From Enoplolaimus lenunculus (taxonomy: Eukaryota > Nematoda > Enoplea > Enoplida > Thoracostomopsidae), in assembly GCA_030248215.1 (NCBI GenBank), contig JASANG010002082.1, positions 1-64,000 on the forward strand: 64,000 bases of DNA, in the 5' to 3' direction. Positions 22,491-35,293 of this stretch are shown here, piece after piece (position 1 is the first letter of the stretch; each line of letters opens with the position of its first letter). The notes beneath the pieces were generated by a model. That model searched no databases. It worked only from the letters and a program-made list of their open reading frames with translations, and was not told where the DNA came from. Position numbers and translations under genes: made by a program.

Positions 22491-23586
22491 GTTGGTTAAC
22501 TTATTGAGCAGAAACGCGTGCTTCTACTGAATTCACCGGTAGTTACCGAGGATATAATCGACCCGAAAATTGATGAGGATACGACTATTCACCTTGTATA
22601 CACTTCCTGAATACAAAGCGTCGACAGCGAATAGGTTCTGAGGCAAATACCGATTTGGATTTGATGATATTTTTAACAATGTTGAAATCACGTAAGTATA
22701 TTATATATATGGACGCAAACAGGTGCGTTCCAAAAAGTAGCAGATAATTGCCCTTTCCATCCCTAAGAAATTTTTTTGTTAGGTATACAGTGCAGAAACT
22801 GCCTTTAGCAAACGGAAAGTTTCCAGCTGTCGCACTTTAATATTTAAAATATTTATCACCTGTACCTGAGAACGCACAATGGGGATGATAAATCACGGTG
22901 TACCTGAGTCCTGAAACTAAGTTGTCTTGCCAGCTTAAAATATGTCTATAATAAAACAAGGGTAACAAATATATTTCTTCGTTTAAAATTTTCTTCATTC
23001 TGAAAACATTTGTCACGAGGACCTAAGGCGCGGGGCGGTGAAGACGCGGCCTCGCTGGCTGTATAATTTATGATCAGCCTCTGCTAACGCTATATTCTAG
23101 CGGTGTCCAGTGGCTCTATGACGTTATCTCAGTGTCGTTATCGAAAATGAGTGACAAGCATTTGGCACACACACACAATATTGCTGTATTACAAGCTCGT
23201 AGCCAGCTCATCATTGCAAGGAGAGCGACAGAATTTTTTCAACAGTAGCATACAACGATTTTCGATGACTTACAACCAAGGTTGAACGATCTTGTAGGAG
23301 GGTCAAAAAATATTTCAAGTCGGGCAGCTGAAACCCATCGATCCCGTCTGGCTACTGGCTCCGTGTATGTGCCTATATTTGTGTTTTAAGTCAGGCAGGT
23401 TTCTCACAGTTATATAAACGCAGAAAAATACATATTTAAACGCCGTTTGACTAAGAAATGCTATATATGAGTGCTTTGACAACAAAGCCGAATATTAATA
23501 TAAACAGCACACGATTGAGTTTTAATTTCCGGTAATTTTTTTTCCGACTCAATTAACTCATGTATAGAGAGGCATATCAAGTTTAT
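22491..23586. other. No gene seen; part duplicated at 32072
   Basis: AT-rich with short frames only. Bases 23284-23586 recur at 32072-32367 with a few differences. Confidence 0.6.
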
Positions 23587-23713
23587 GGCCAATGTATAGA
23601 ACAGGGCCGGAACATTAGTATAAGCATATTCCTTAGGCTAAGCTTAAGCCTAAGCCTAATAAGCGTATAGATAAGCTTATTCCTAAGCCTAAGCCTAAGC
23701 GTATGGATGAGCC
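23587..23713. mobile_element. Left half of a TTAGGC-core element split by an LTR element
   Basis: Begins GGCCAATGTATAGAACAGGG after the 8-mer AAGTTTAT (23579-23586). Its core runs to GGATGAGCC, where the LTR element enters. The right half resumes at 35167 and ends at 35293, followed by a second AAGTTTAT (35294-35301). The last five bases, GAGCC, are repeated at 35167-35171 as the duplication made by the LTR insertion. Confidence 0.9.
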
Positions 23714-26371
23714 TGTAGAGATGGGGATATGTCCATCATCTCGTATAGGTTTGAAAACTTAGTATGTGACATCGGGTGAGCACCGAATTCTGGTGTGAGA
23801 TGCTTTTTTGCACAGTATAGTGTGAGTCGATCAGAAAAGGGCGGGTGGAACCTGGAAGCGTCGCCACTGATCTGTGGAATCGCTGTCTGGTAAGCCCAAG
23901 GCTCGGTGGGTGCAGAACTTGAAGGCTTTAGATCGAGAGGCTTGCTTGCGGCGTCGGACATGCAGTAATGAATAAGGTAAAATCGGGATAACTCGATAAG
24001 TCTTGTGACGCGAGCATTTGGGTGTTTTAAGCGTGAAATAGTATTGAAATGGATAGAATTGACTTGATAAAGTCCCTTTTCATTCAGTTTACTAAGTTTT
24101 GAGTACTTTTGGCAAGGTTTTACTTGGCTGAAAATATTGAATTTACTTGCATAAGAGTTGACTAACTCTGAGGGGCTAAATAGTTGGTATAACTATGTGT
24201 AAGTGTTTTAAAGAATTTAGCCTAAGCTGGAGCTTGGGCAGGGCGGATTTGCCCGGTTTTGCTGAAAATTTCATGAAAATTTACCTAGAATTGAATGTGA
24301 AATTTTGGATGCAATTGATGATGCATAGCTATTTTGAGTGTTGAAAAAATCCTTTTATAATTTCATGTTGTGTAAATTTATTAGTTTGACTTGTTTTTAG
24401 TGTAATTTTAAAAGTCTTGTGTTCAGTGTGTGGAGTAATGCATAGTTAGTATGTTTTGTGTTAACGTTGTGAGGTGTATTATTTGTGGTGGTTTGTTAAA
24501 TTCGCGGTTAGAATTCTGTTAGTTTTATTTTGGTTAGCGGACTTTTGGCGAAATTTAGGGTACTCTCAGGTGTAGTGTTAAAAATTATCATAACTGGTCC
24601 GGGATCCACGGACCGGTTATGCAAAACAGTTATAAATATGGAATAGGGTGTTTAAATCTGCCCGGCAGAAGAGAGTGTTTTTGGTGGGTGAAAGATTTTT
24701 GCAATTTAATTTGTTAGTTTTCGCTCTGTTTTTAATATGACTTCGAATTTTGCAGTTGCACAGGCCGCCCGCTTGCGATCGCGAGTGGGATGGTCCTGGG
24801 CAACTGGTATCGATTTCTGTGGTTGGACAATTTTGCAACATCCGTGCTGGGCAGGTTTAAGTGCCGATCGGCCTGATCTGCCGCCGTTACCGCTTTCTAC
24901 GTTTTCAACACCGGAGATAATAGTAAGTCTATTTTACGATTTATTTGTGTGTGAATCGATTGCCAGATTCGGAATCTAATGGTTTTAACCCAATTGCATT
25001 CAGGGATTTTCTATAATATTTATGTGATATAACTTGTCTAGTTAATTTCAAATGGCTCAAGAATCGGACCAAAAGAAACCGGTGCCGCCTTTCACATGCT
25101 GGGCGCGGACATTCGTGCAACGTGTTCAACTTCTACGGATCTCAACCCTGATGCGGACGAATTCCGCCCCTCCAGCTCCGGTGTTCGGCAGGCGATCGCT
25201 CTGCCGGCACCGGTGCCCAAGTCAGCGAGCGCACTTAGCGCGGAACGAGAAACTGAAGAGGTAACGGTTAAGTTCTTGCTATACAATTTATGCCTTATTT
25301 TAATGTTTCTTGTCTTTTTCGCCACAAGTGGCCTTTATTTTCAGTGCATTTACATTCCTTTAATAAAGTGTTCACAAAACCGGCGTAGTTCTTGTAAGCA
25401 AACTCTAATTGCCCCCATGAAATTTGTATCCGGTACTTAACCCACATTTTTCGATTATTTACCCTGAATACGCATTAAACATACACCTAAGAGTCGTACG
25501 CGTAGCCTGGGCTGATCTGCCCATGGCAAGGTGGATAATCGTATAACTGGCGGATAGCGGTTTCTCGCGCTTCTTCTAGTTAGAATGTTTAGTCGGATAA
25601 TTTTAGTTAACTCTAAGTTAGTATTGCGCACTTAAGCCTAAGTTTAGTTAAAACTCCTTAGCTTAAGTTATTATTCCCTTCGGGACGGTGCGCGGCTCGC
25701 CGTCACGCAGCCGGACGGGTCCGCCAGGTATCCGGTCATCCACCTGGTGTTTAATGTGCAAGCCGCTATCGCGGCCTGTTTTATCGGCCCGGTTCCGTAG
25801 AAGTCTCCCATCTTTGTTGTGGTAGAGATTCTTGGTTATCTTGGTCCCGTGTAAGCCCACCCTAATAGCTGGGAGGTCCCGCCTTCATCTCTCAGGGTGG
25901 CAGTAAAAGGGCGTTTTATCGTAGCACCCCTTGAAGTCAACCGGTCGTGTCCTCCTACGGAACCGGACTTGCGGCTATGCCGCCTAATAAAGGCGGCTAG
26001 GATTCGGCTGATCCACTCATAGGGGTGTATCTGATGAGTGTGATCACTCGGGGTTTAGGAGCATCCGCCGGGGAATCTGATCGTCTGTCGCGGCGCCCGC
26101 TGGATGGAAGCCCGTTGGTGGGATCCACGCTGACGGGTTTTCCTAAAGGTGGGTAAGGCGGTCACTCCCCGTCGGAGGTTCGGACTCTGTTTGTTCGCTC
26201 TTGTTGCATATACACTGGACCCTATGGCTTTCGCGATTACCTCCAAAGATGTCGACCCAGGATGTACCCACTCCGGACATGGGAGACCTCTCGTCCTGGT
26301 TAAAGGTAACATCTAGTAAAGTTAAGGGAGCTGAGAGTGGGCAGCATTCAATTTCCACCTTTAGCTTTACA
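23714..26371 (+). repeat. Long terminal repeat (2.66 kb)
   Basis: Starts TGTAGAGATGGGG and ends TTTAGCTTTACA. It matches 32507-35166 nearly throughout, and its first 153 bp match 31919-32071. The length is large for Ty3/Gypsy elements. It holds several short open frames (for example at 24737 and 25052) followed by donor-like GTAAGT or GTAACG, and a GC-rich 3' third (25680-26340). Whether these are expressed is unknown. Confidence 0.92.
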
Positions 26372-26734
26372 TGGGGGCTACTCCGTTCTCATGTAATGGT
26401 CGACATTCTTTCCTCTTCGCATGACCCTGAATCCGTAACTTGGATCAGTCTCGTCCAAACAATGTGCAGGGCGTACGCCAATTATAGGATCCTACCCCTT
26501 CTATAGTATCCGCCCCCTATTTTATCATAATCGTATTATATGTTATGTATTTTATTTTAATTTCTTAGAATCTAGACCTAAAAATTTTTCTTTTGGGTAA
26601 AGATTAGTAAGTTTAACTTTCTGATTAGTAAAGATTGCCCATACTAACATACCGTAGCTTTTGCAAAGACCAACCAGAAATTTTAAATTTTATTTTCATG
26701 ACTTATATATATATTTTACTTTTAGTTCAAGGAA

Positions 26735-26989
26735 ATGGTGAAGCGTAAGGGGAAGCGGCGAGCGACCAGTCGCAGGGCACGATCAGCAACGCTAAAGGCG
26801 AAGTATCCGGACGCAGTCGCACCTGATCAGGTTCGCGACCCGGAAGTCACACGAAACCTGCAGGAATGGAGTTCGGTGTTCTATGAATACGAAAACCCGA
26901 AAGCAAAAAGAATGGGTGGTTCAGTCATGGATTCGGAGGACACAGTGTATTCTGGTTCGGAAAATGGAAACCGTAAAAAGCAACAGTAA
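26735..26989 (+). mobile_element. Short arginine-rich frame inside the LTR element
   Basis: An 84-codon frame just after the first LTR starts MVKRKGKRRATSRRARSA, a strongly basic stretch like nuclear-localisation or RNA-binding tracts. It is followed by a donor-like GTAAGT. It could be the start of gag or an accessory product; no homology is recognised. Confidence 0.4.
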
Positions 26990-27218
26990 GTAATTTTGTA
27001 ATTAGTTATGAGTACTCCCCTCGATCGAGGGACAGTAGCTCATAAGGAAATGTATAGTTTGTTGCGACGGAATCGGATAATAATTGGAAGTAGTATGAAT
27101 AAGGAGGTCTGATAAGTATGATGAATTTTGATAAAGAAGGAAATGCATAATGAAAAATCTCGACGCAAATTTTGACTTGGTAACAAAATGTCAAAAAATT
27201 ATAGCCGTACTAACCCCC

Positions 27219-27311
27219 TAAAGAAGGGGGGATAAAAATCAATAGGACACATAACACCTGAACAACAACAGAAATACTACAGGAACCCCCCTAAAAAGAA
27301 GGGGGATACCC
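27219..27311 (+). repeat. Two purine-tract hairpins inside the LTR element
   Basis: CCCCCTAAAGAAGGGGGG and CCCCCCTAAAAAGAAGGGGG are two similar inverted pairs about 75 bp apart. Their purine halves resemble the polypurine tract at 31907-31918, and the CCCC...GGGG layout recalls those in 15820-16154. Confidence 0.55.
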
Positions 27312-27552
27312 ACATATGCTGATCCATGATGCCTGACGACGACTGACCGCTTTCCACCGACCCTTCATGACTTGCCAAGTTCATCCTTTTAGTCAGACAA
27401 TCCGATATCACCCTAAATGACTTTAGCCCTCTTGCTAAAAGACTATGGATGATAAAAATGTTTCAGTGCAATATAGTTTTAAAGTAATTTGATCTCGTAT
27501 ATTATCTCATTTCATTGATATCTTGGATATTACTCAAAGTGATCTCTAGGGT

Positions 27553-29303
27553 ATGGCTGATATGCATTGTTCGAATCCGTCTGGTCCTGAGCAACCACCA
27601 TCTGTCGCTCGAGACCCACTAGCAAGTATCCCAAACCTTGCACCGGCGAGTAACCCAACAACTAACGTGGGTGTGATTAACCATAGTCCGCCGCCGGAGT
27701 ATACGGAGGTGAATAGTTTACGTCCTGTACCAGCTGCGGGGCGTCAGGAGTTAGTACAGGAAGTTAGGAATACCGCAACGAATATGGAAGGCCGTGCTCG
27801 ACCGCTGTCACGACGTACTACACGAGGGGTTTCGGACTCTTCAGTTCCGTTTAATATCCAGACTTGTAGTCAGGTACGCCGGGGATTGGATTACGCAACA
27901 TCACGAGCAGCTACGACAGCATTGTTGACGCGGCCGGCGACAACGGTAACTGCGACTCAAGCTGGCGATCGACAGCAACCCGGTTCGATCGAACCGGTCG
28001 GCGTACCCACGTACACAACGAGATACGCGACAGGAATGGCGTTAGGAGCTCGATCACGAACAAACGATTGTGTCAGAAACCAGGCCAGTCAAGTACAGTG
28101 GGGTTTAGAACCCGAGGCTTCCCTTAGCACAATATATCGGCAAATAATAACGCAACTAACATCCCGGGAGGGAATACTAATGTGGTCACTAATTTTGTAG
28201 ATTTAGAAAGAATGAGAAGGGTACAGGAAGCGCGGCAGGATGCAGAGTCCCAACAGGAAATATTGAGGGAATGTCGCGAAACTATACAAAGTTTAATGCG
28301 GAGAATTAGAAATTTGGAAGGAATGGCAGATCTGCCATCTCCTGAACAGCGTAACGCTAATAGAATTGAGGACTTAAACGCAAATATGATGAACATGAAT
28401 ATTGATCAGTTACCACAAGTAAATGAGTTACCAGTGCAAATTTACGATAACGAAGTTCGACAGGAACAAAATCTTGAATTAACTGTGGGCGGGAGAAACA
28501 GTACACCCATTTCCCAAACGCAGGCATGGGACATAAGAGGGGTAAATGAAAATGAGCAAGAGCAACAGATACATCAAATACCAAATCGACCTAGTGCAAA
28601 TCAATTTCAAATTGATGTATTAAATCAACAATTGTCAGGATACGTCGATATGTATCAAGCTATGACACATAACATGCAAATCCAAGAACCCCCACAACAT
28701 GACCAAATGGCCTTACCATTAGCGGGAAGCCCGGATCCGGGGCTATTCCCTTCAGCTGGCCAGAACCGACCCCAACACGATTATAATAGGCAACAACCAA
28801 ATTTTTCGGCACGATATAACGATAGATACAGCAATAATATGCAACTGAACGGGCGCGATCGCGCGGTTCCCTTAGCAAATATTAATAACAATAACCAATA
28901 TCCAAATCGTTACCAACCAAGTCCTCGGTTTCCAAATAGACCATATAATAATCGAATTCCTCCTCAACAGGTTGGGGATTCCCAGCGGTATGTGCGAAAT
29001 TATGGTAACCAGCCCCAAAATTTTCTTTCTCACCAATATCAGTTTCAAAATTATCAGGGGATGCAGGATGATAATCAGATATGGCAACCACGCTCTGGTA
29101 TTGTAGAAGCACCAACTCCAGTACATTCGATTGGAAACAATGGGGGTATGCAGTACGCTCCTAATATGGTTGACGGTATACCCACTAAGTTGCTTAAAAC
29201 CCGTGACGAACCGTATGACGGTTCAACGAGCTTCCGATTCTGGCTAACAAATTTTGACCGTAACATGAGCACCTTTGGTAGGTGGACTAATGGGCAAATT
29301 TAG
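27553..29303 (+). mobile_element. gag-like region of the LTR element
   Basis: Two overlapping frames, rich in Q, N and P. The second has a coiled-coil-like stretch (ERMRRVQEARQDAESQQEI) and near its end a YDGSTSFRFWLTNF motif typical of the start of retrotransposon capsid domains. It is part of a broken element. Identity as gag is inferred from position and this motif. Confidence 0.65.
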
Positions 29304-31140
29304 GGGAACTCGCGTATTTGGACCTTCTCTAAATTTTGCACATTGTATACATTTTTCACAAAACAGTTTTATGTCCGATAGCATGCCTGGCCAGAAAAAC
29401 CGTCGTCTGACCAAAATAGCAGTTCTGATAAAACTGGGGTGAGATCCTTCCTGACTATGAATTGCTGTTAAAATCTCGTTGCGCATCGATCGAGGCACAA
29501 CGAGTTGAACAATCGATGTTTCCGACTTATTCTTTTGTTTGAAATCAGCAAAATGATATAAAATTCCATTATTTACAAAAAAGTTTTCATGATGTTGAGT
29601 TATCCAACGAGATGCTTGGGGTTTGAGATCAATTTTAACCGTGTATATACTTTTATATGCTACCATTGCCGCTATTTCCTCATCCGCTTGCTGTTCCTTC
29701 CTAATGCGGTCCATTTCTACCGGGGTAGAGTAATTTCGCCTTGGGGTTGGTCGTGGGCGGGGAAATTAGGACGAATTAAGTAATGATTGTCTAATAATAT
29801 GAGTATTGTCAAGTAAGTCCGTTGTTTTAAGGTCAGTATTTGGATTCGTGTGCGACTCCCTCCGCTCCTTGATCAAGGGGCTCGGGGCTCGCTTATTACC
29901 ATGTGATATACTACTATTCGGCAACACATCGATCGATGTGTCTGCCTGTACATTAGTGCCGGTTCGTTGACTACGTGTTCGAGATCTTGTAATTACTGAG
30001 ATCCAGTCCTCGTTAAAATTATGTAAAGGAATTGTGTATAAATTTCTGTCTACTACGTCCTCAGAAGGTTGAAACGCTGCCGCCGAGCGTGCCGCTTTCT
30101 CATCATTGGGCGTAACGTCTAAGAATGGCGGTCTACTTAGTGCGTCAACATGTTCCATTTTGAGACCTGGTTTATATGCAATTTTAAAATTATAATCTTG
30201 CATCGCAAGCGCCATCCGAAACAATCGTTTCGGCAATTTACCTAAATCGCTTTTGCCTCCTAAAATATAAGATAAGGCTTCATGATCTGTATAAATTTGA
30301 ACAAAATTTCCAACTAAGTATTGTCTATATTGGTGTAAAGCCACATTAATTGCTAAACATTCCTTTTCTGTGATTGAATAATTTGCTTGGGCTGGGGTAA
30401 ATTTCTTTCCACCATATGAAATAACCCTGGCATTACCATCTTCATCTTCCTGCATCAAAATATTACCCACACCATAATTACTTGCATCCGGATATAGTAT
30501 GTATTCGCGTTTGTCCACATTAGGGTATGCTAGTATTGGGGTAGACGACAGGGCTACCTTCAACCCTTCGAATGATTCTTGGCATTCCTCGGTCCACAGT
30601 CGTGACCAGGGTGTACGCAGTGACGGATTTTTAAACAAATCCGATAAAGGTGCCGCAATCGTGGCATAATCCTTTACAAAACGGCGATAGTATCCACACA
30701 GACCCAAAAATCTGCGTACTTCTTTCCGATTCCGTAATTTGGGTACAGCTTTTATTTTCTGTATCTTAGCTTCATCTACTTTTATTCCTTCTCGAGTAAC
30801 TATATGACCTAAAAATTCAATTTCTCGACGTGCTATCATGCAGTTCTTTCCTTTAAGCTTAAGATCAGCTGACCTAAGTCTTTCCCATACGCATTTGAGA
30901 TCATAAATGTGAGTCCAAAATTCTTTTGAGTATACTACAAAGTCATCGATAAAACACAAACAACAATCACCTAGTAAACCATTAAGTTCTTTCATCATTA
31001 CTCTTTGAAATGTAGCCGGGGCATTAGTCAAGCCGAACGGCATTCTACGGAATTGGGATAATCCTTCATGGGTTATAAACGCTAACCCACTCGAAAAGTT
31101 CATGAGTCCAAACAAATTGCGTCCGAAGATATCGTCACGA
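29244..31140 (-). mobile_element. pol region of the LTR element
   Basis: Minus strand. The reverse transcriptase part has the FRRMPFGLTNAPATFQR and CFIDDFVVYS motifs, and then LGHIVTREGI and FLGLCGYYRRFVKDY. RNase H-like sequence follows (YPDASNYGVG, YTDHEALSYIL). Further on are the integrase histidine-cysteine finger (GSHPSFIR..., CEKCIQCAKFR). This order is that of Ty3/Gypsy elements. Its orientation is opposite to gag, and the element is broken. Confidence 0.9.
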
Positions 31141-31918
31141 CAGTGAGTAAGGGAAAAGTTTGGATCCCAATTAAGAATTTAACTTCGTCGCAATTACTTT
31201 TACCGGTGGCTTCTAAATTAATGCACATTCATACAGATGTGCAAGTCATAGCTAAAAAGGGGTCCTCCCCTTGGCAAGATGGGTCGTTGAGAGAATGGAT
31301 TTAGATTCGTCTACTATGATTTGATATTAATATAGGGTTGGTTACGAGACTTGTGAAATGGACGGATGTTTTTCGCGGATATTTAGTTACTTGTGTAGAA
31401 TATTTGTTGAATGGATTATTGGTTTTATGTATAATTTGTTTGATTTTCTTGTAGAGTTAATATTTTATGATTAGTTTCAAATGTTTGCATTTGGGGTCAC
31501 TTGTATTAGTTATTCGTTATATTGTTGATTTGTGTGTATATTTTGTTTAATATTTTATCTGTTTTTTAGACTAACGAAAAATTCGTGAACACTTTTCATT
31601 TTGGGTAAAATTGGTAAATTTTGGTTTCTAAAATTTTAAATTCGGATCTGAATTAGTTGTGAAATTGAAAATATTTTACGCGGTTTGTAGCACCTGGTTA
31701 TCGCTTTGCAGGATTTGGTGTGTGACAATTTTTGTTAAAGAGTACTGCATAGGCGTTCCCTGGATTCAGGGCGTCTCTTAGTGCGTGGTCGCGGCATGTC
31801 TCTTGGGCGAGTTGTTGGATATGTCCGCATCTGCTGATTCCCTTCTGGCTTTTGATAGCGCGTTTTGGTTGCCGAGCGCAACTCCCGATGGGGGCATCGG
31901 GCATTAAAGAAGGGGGGA
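31141..31918 (+). mobile_element. 3' internal part of the LTR element
   Basis: Begins with a plus-strand open stretch (VSKGKVWIPIKNLTSSQ) in gag orientation, of unknown identity; it could be the tail of an envelope-like or other 3' product. AT-rich untranslated sequence and the polypurine tract follow. Confidence 0.5.
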
Positions 31919-32071
31919 TGTAGAGATGTGGATATGTCCATCATCTCGTATAGGTTTGAAAACTTAGTATGTGACATCGGGTGAGCACCGAATTCTGGTG
32001 TGAGATGCTTTTCTGCACAGTATAGGGTGAGTCGATCAGAAAAGGGCGGGTGGACCCTGGAAGCGTCGCCA

Positions 32072-32506
32072 GAACGATCTTGTAGGAGGGCCAAAAAATA
32101 TTTCAAGTCGGGCAGCTGAAACCCATCAATCCCGTCTGGCTACTGGCGCCGTGTATGTGAGTATATTTGTGTTTTAAGTCAGATTTCTCAGTTATATAAA
32201 CGCAGAAAAACACATATTTAAACGCCGTTTGACTAAGAAATGCTATATATGAGTGCTTTGACAACAAAGCCGAATATTAATATAAACAGCACACGATTGA
32301 GTTTTAATTTCCGGTAATTTTTTTCCGACTCAATTAACTCATGTATAGAGAGGCATATCAAGTTTATGGCCAATGTATAGAACAGGGCCGGAACAGTAGT
32401 ATAAGCATATTCCTAAGGCTAAGCTTAAGCCTAAGCCTATTAAGCGTATGAATAAGCTTATTCCTAAGCCTAAGCCTAAGCCTAAGCCTAAGCGTATGGA
32501 TGAGCC
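32072..32506 (+). repeat. Second copy of the left flank of the LTR element
   Basis: Matches 23284-23713 in order, including the left half of the TTAGGC-core element (from 32368) up to GGATGAGCC. It is joined directly to a cut-off LTR start at 32071/32072 and is followed by a full LTR. Differences from the first copy are few: a short deletion near 32185 and two extra AAGCCT units. Confidence 0.92.
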
Positions 32507-35166
32507 TGTAGAGATGGGGATATGTCCATCATCTCGTATAGGTTTGAAAACTTAGTATGTGACATCGGGTGAGCACCGAATTCTGGTGTGAGATGCTTTT
32601 TTGCACAGTATAGTGTGAGTCGATCAGAATAGGGCGGGTGGACCCTGGAAGCGTCGCCACTGATCTGTGGAATCGCTGTCTGGTAAGCCCAAGGCTCGGT
32701 GGGTGCAGAACTTGAAGGCTTTAGATCGAGAGGCTTGCTTGCGGCGTCGGACATGCAGTAATGAATAAGGTAAAATCGGGATAACTCGATAAGTCTTGTG
32801 ACGCGAGCATTTGGGTGTTTTAAGCGTGAAATAGTATTGAAATGAATCGAATTGACTTGATTAAGTCCCTTTTCATTCAGTTTACTAAGTTTTGAGTACT
32901 TTTGGCAAGGTTTTACTTGGCTGAAAATATTGAATTTACTTGCATAAGAGTTGACTAACTCTGAGGGGCTAAATAGTTGGTATAACTATGTGTAAGTGTT
33001 TTAAAGAGTTTAGCCCAAGCTGGATTCAGCCTGGGCAGGGCGGAATTGCCCGGTTTTGCTGAAAATTTCATGAAAATTTACCTAGAATTGAATGTGAAAT
33101 TTTGGATGCAATTGATGATGCATAGCTATTTTGAGTGTTGAAAAAATCCTTTTATAATGTCATGTTGTGTAAATTTATTAGTTTGACTTGCTTTTAGTGT
33201 AATTTTAAAAGTCTTGTGTTTAGTGTGTGGAGTAATGCATAGTTAGTACGTTTTGTGTTAACGTTGTGAGGTGTATTATTTGTGGTGGTTTGTTAAATTC
33301 GCGGTTAGAATTCTGTTAGTTTTATTTTGGTTAGCGGACTTTTGGCGAAATTTAGGGTACTCTCAGGTGTAGTGTTAAAAATTATCATAACTGGTCCGGG
33401 ATCCGCGGACCGGTTATGCAAAACAGTTATAAATATGGAATAGGGTGTTTAAATCTGCCCGGCAGAAGAGAGTGTTTTTGGTGGGTGAAAGATTTGCAAT
33501 TTAATTTGTTAGTTTTCGCTCTGTTTTTAATATGACTTCGAATTTTGCAGTTGCACAGGCCGCCCGCTTGCGATCGCGAGTGGGATGGTCCTGGGCAACT
33601 GGTATCGATTTCTGTGGTTGGACAATTTTGCAACATCCGTGCTGGGCAGGTTTAAGTGCCGATCGGCCTGATCTGCCGCCGTTACCGCTTTCTACGTTTT
33701 CAACACCGGAGATAATAGTAAGTCTATTTTACGATTTATTTGTGTGTGAATCGATTGCCGGATTCGGAATCTAATGGTTTTAACCCAATTGCATTCAGGG
33801 ATTTTCTATAATATTTATGTGATATAACTTGCCTAGTTAATTTCAAATGGCTCAAGAATCGGACCAAAAGAAACCGGTGCCGTCTTTTCACATGCTGGGC
33901 GCGGACATTCGTGCAACGTGTTCAACTTCTACGGATCTCAACCCTGATGCGGACGAATTCCGCCCCTCCAGCTCCGGTGTTCGGCAGGCGATCGCTCTGC
34001 CGGCACCGGTGCCCAAGTCAGCGAGCGCACTTAGCGCGGAACGAGAAACTGAAGAGGTAACGGTTAAGTTCTTGCTATACAATTTATGCCTTATTTTAAT
34101 GTTTCCTGTCTTTTTCGCCCCAAATGGCCTTTATTTTCAGTGCATTTACATTCCTTTAATAAAGTGTTCACAAAACCGGCGTAGTTCTTGTAAGCAAACT
34201 CTAATTGCCCCCATGAAATTTGTATCCGGTACTTAACCCACATTTTTCGATTATTTACCCTGAATACGCATTAAACATACACCTAAGAGTCGTACGCGTA
34301 GCCTGGGCTGATCTGCCCATGGCAAGGTGGATAATCGTATAACTGGCGGATAGCGGTTTCTCGCGCTTCTTCTAGTTAGAATGTTTAGTCGATAATTTTA
34401 GTTAACTCTAAGTTAGTATTCCGCACTTAAGCCTAAGTTTAGTTAAAACTCCTTAGCTTAAGTTATTATTCCCTTCGGGACGGTGCGCGGCTCGCCGTCA
34501 CGCAGCCGGACGGGTCCGCCAGGTATCCGGTCATCCACCTGGTGTTTAATGTGCAAGTCGCTATCGCGGCCTGTTTTATCGGCCCGGTTCCGTAGAAGTC
34601 CCCCATCTTTGTTGTGGTAGTGATTCTTGGTTATCTTGGTCCCGTGTAAGCCCACCGTAATAGCTGGGAGGTCCCGCCTTCATCTCTCAGGGTGGCAGTA
34701 AAAGGGCGTTTTATCGTAGCACCCCTTGAAGTCGACCGGTCGTGTCCTCCTACGGAACCGGACTTGCGGCTATGCCGCCTAATAAAGGCGGCTAGGATTC
34801 GGCTGATCCACTCATAGGGGTGTATCTGATGAGTGTGATCACTCGGGGTTTAGGAGCATCCGCCGGGGAATCTGATCGTCTGTCGCGGCGCCCGCTGGAC
34901 GGAAGCCCGTTGGTGGGATCCGCGCTGACGGGTTTTCCTAAAGGTGGGTAAGGCGGTCACTCCCCGTCGGAGGTTCGGACTCTGTTTGTTCGCTCTTGTT
35001 GCATACACACTGGACCCTATGGCTTTCGCGATTTCCTCCAAGGATGTCGACCCAGGATGTACCCACTCCGGACATGGGAGACCTCTCGTCCTGGTTAAAG
35101 GTAACATCTAGTAAAGTTAAGGGAGCTGAGAGTGGGCAGCATTCAATTTCCACCTTTAGCTTTACA
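32507..35166 (+). repeat. Second full LTR copy
   Basis: TGTAGAGATGGGG to TTTAGCTTTACA, preceded and followed by GAGCC (32502-32506, 35167-35171). Taken with its flanks it has exactly the form of a solo LTR at the original insertion site. It carries the same short frames as the first LTR, for example at 33532 and 33847. Confidence 0.92.
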
Positions 35167-35293
35167 GAGCCTAAGCCTAAGCCTAAGCCTAAGCCTAAGC
35201 TTAAGCCTAAGCAAAAAAAATTAGCCTAAAGCTTAAACTGACGCTATTATAGCCCCTCCGGAAAACGATCCGGCCTTGTTCTATACATGGTCC
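35167..35293. mobile_element. Right half of the split TTAGGC-core element
   Basis: GAGCC plus six AAGCCT-like units, the conserved TTAGCCTAAAGCTTAAACTG block, GCCCCTCCGGAAAACGATCC and the end TTCTATACATGGTCC. AAGTTTAT follows, matching the 8-mer left of 23587. Confidence 0.9.

Larger units (their letters stand above)
23714..32071 (+). mobile_element. Ty3/Gypsy-type LTR retroelement, broken
   Basis: The parts seen are a TG...CA LTR (23714-26371), a primer-binding-like TGGGGGCTACTCC at 26372, a gag-like region on the plus strand (27553-29303), a pol region on the minus strand (29244-31140), a polypurine tract AAAGAAGGGGGGA ending at 31918, and the start of a second LTR (31919-32071). The pol region has reverse transcriptase, RNase H and integrase zinc-finger features of the Ty3/Gypsy group. 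The element is broken: gag and pol lie on opposite strands and the last LTR is cut short, so there are at least two large rearrangements. LTR copies here differ at few positions by eye, so it is probably young. Confidence 0.9.

Noticed and set aside
24737-25440. Host gene exons within the LTR
   Set aside because: The frames occur in both LTR copies and nowhere else here; they belong to the repeat.
26055-26358. Minus-strand frames of 71-85 codons in the GC-rich LTR end
   Set aside because: Overlapping frames on both strands with no domain; likely due to GC content.
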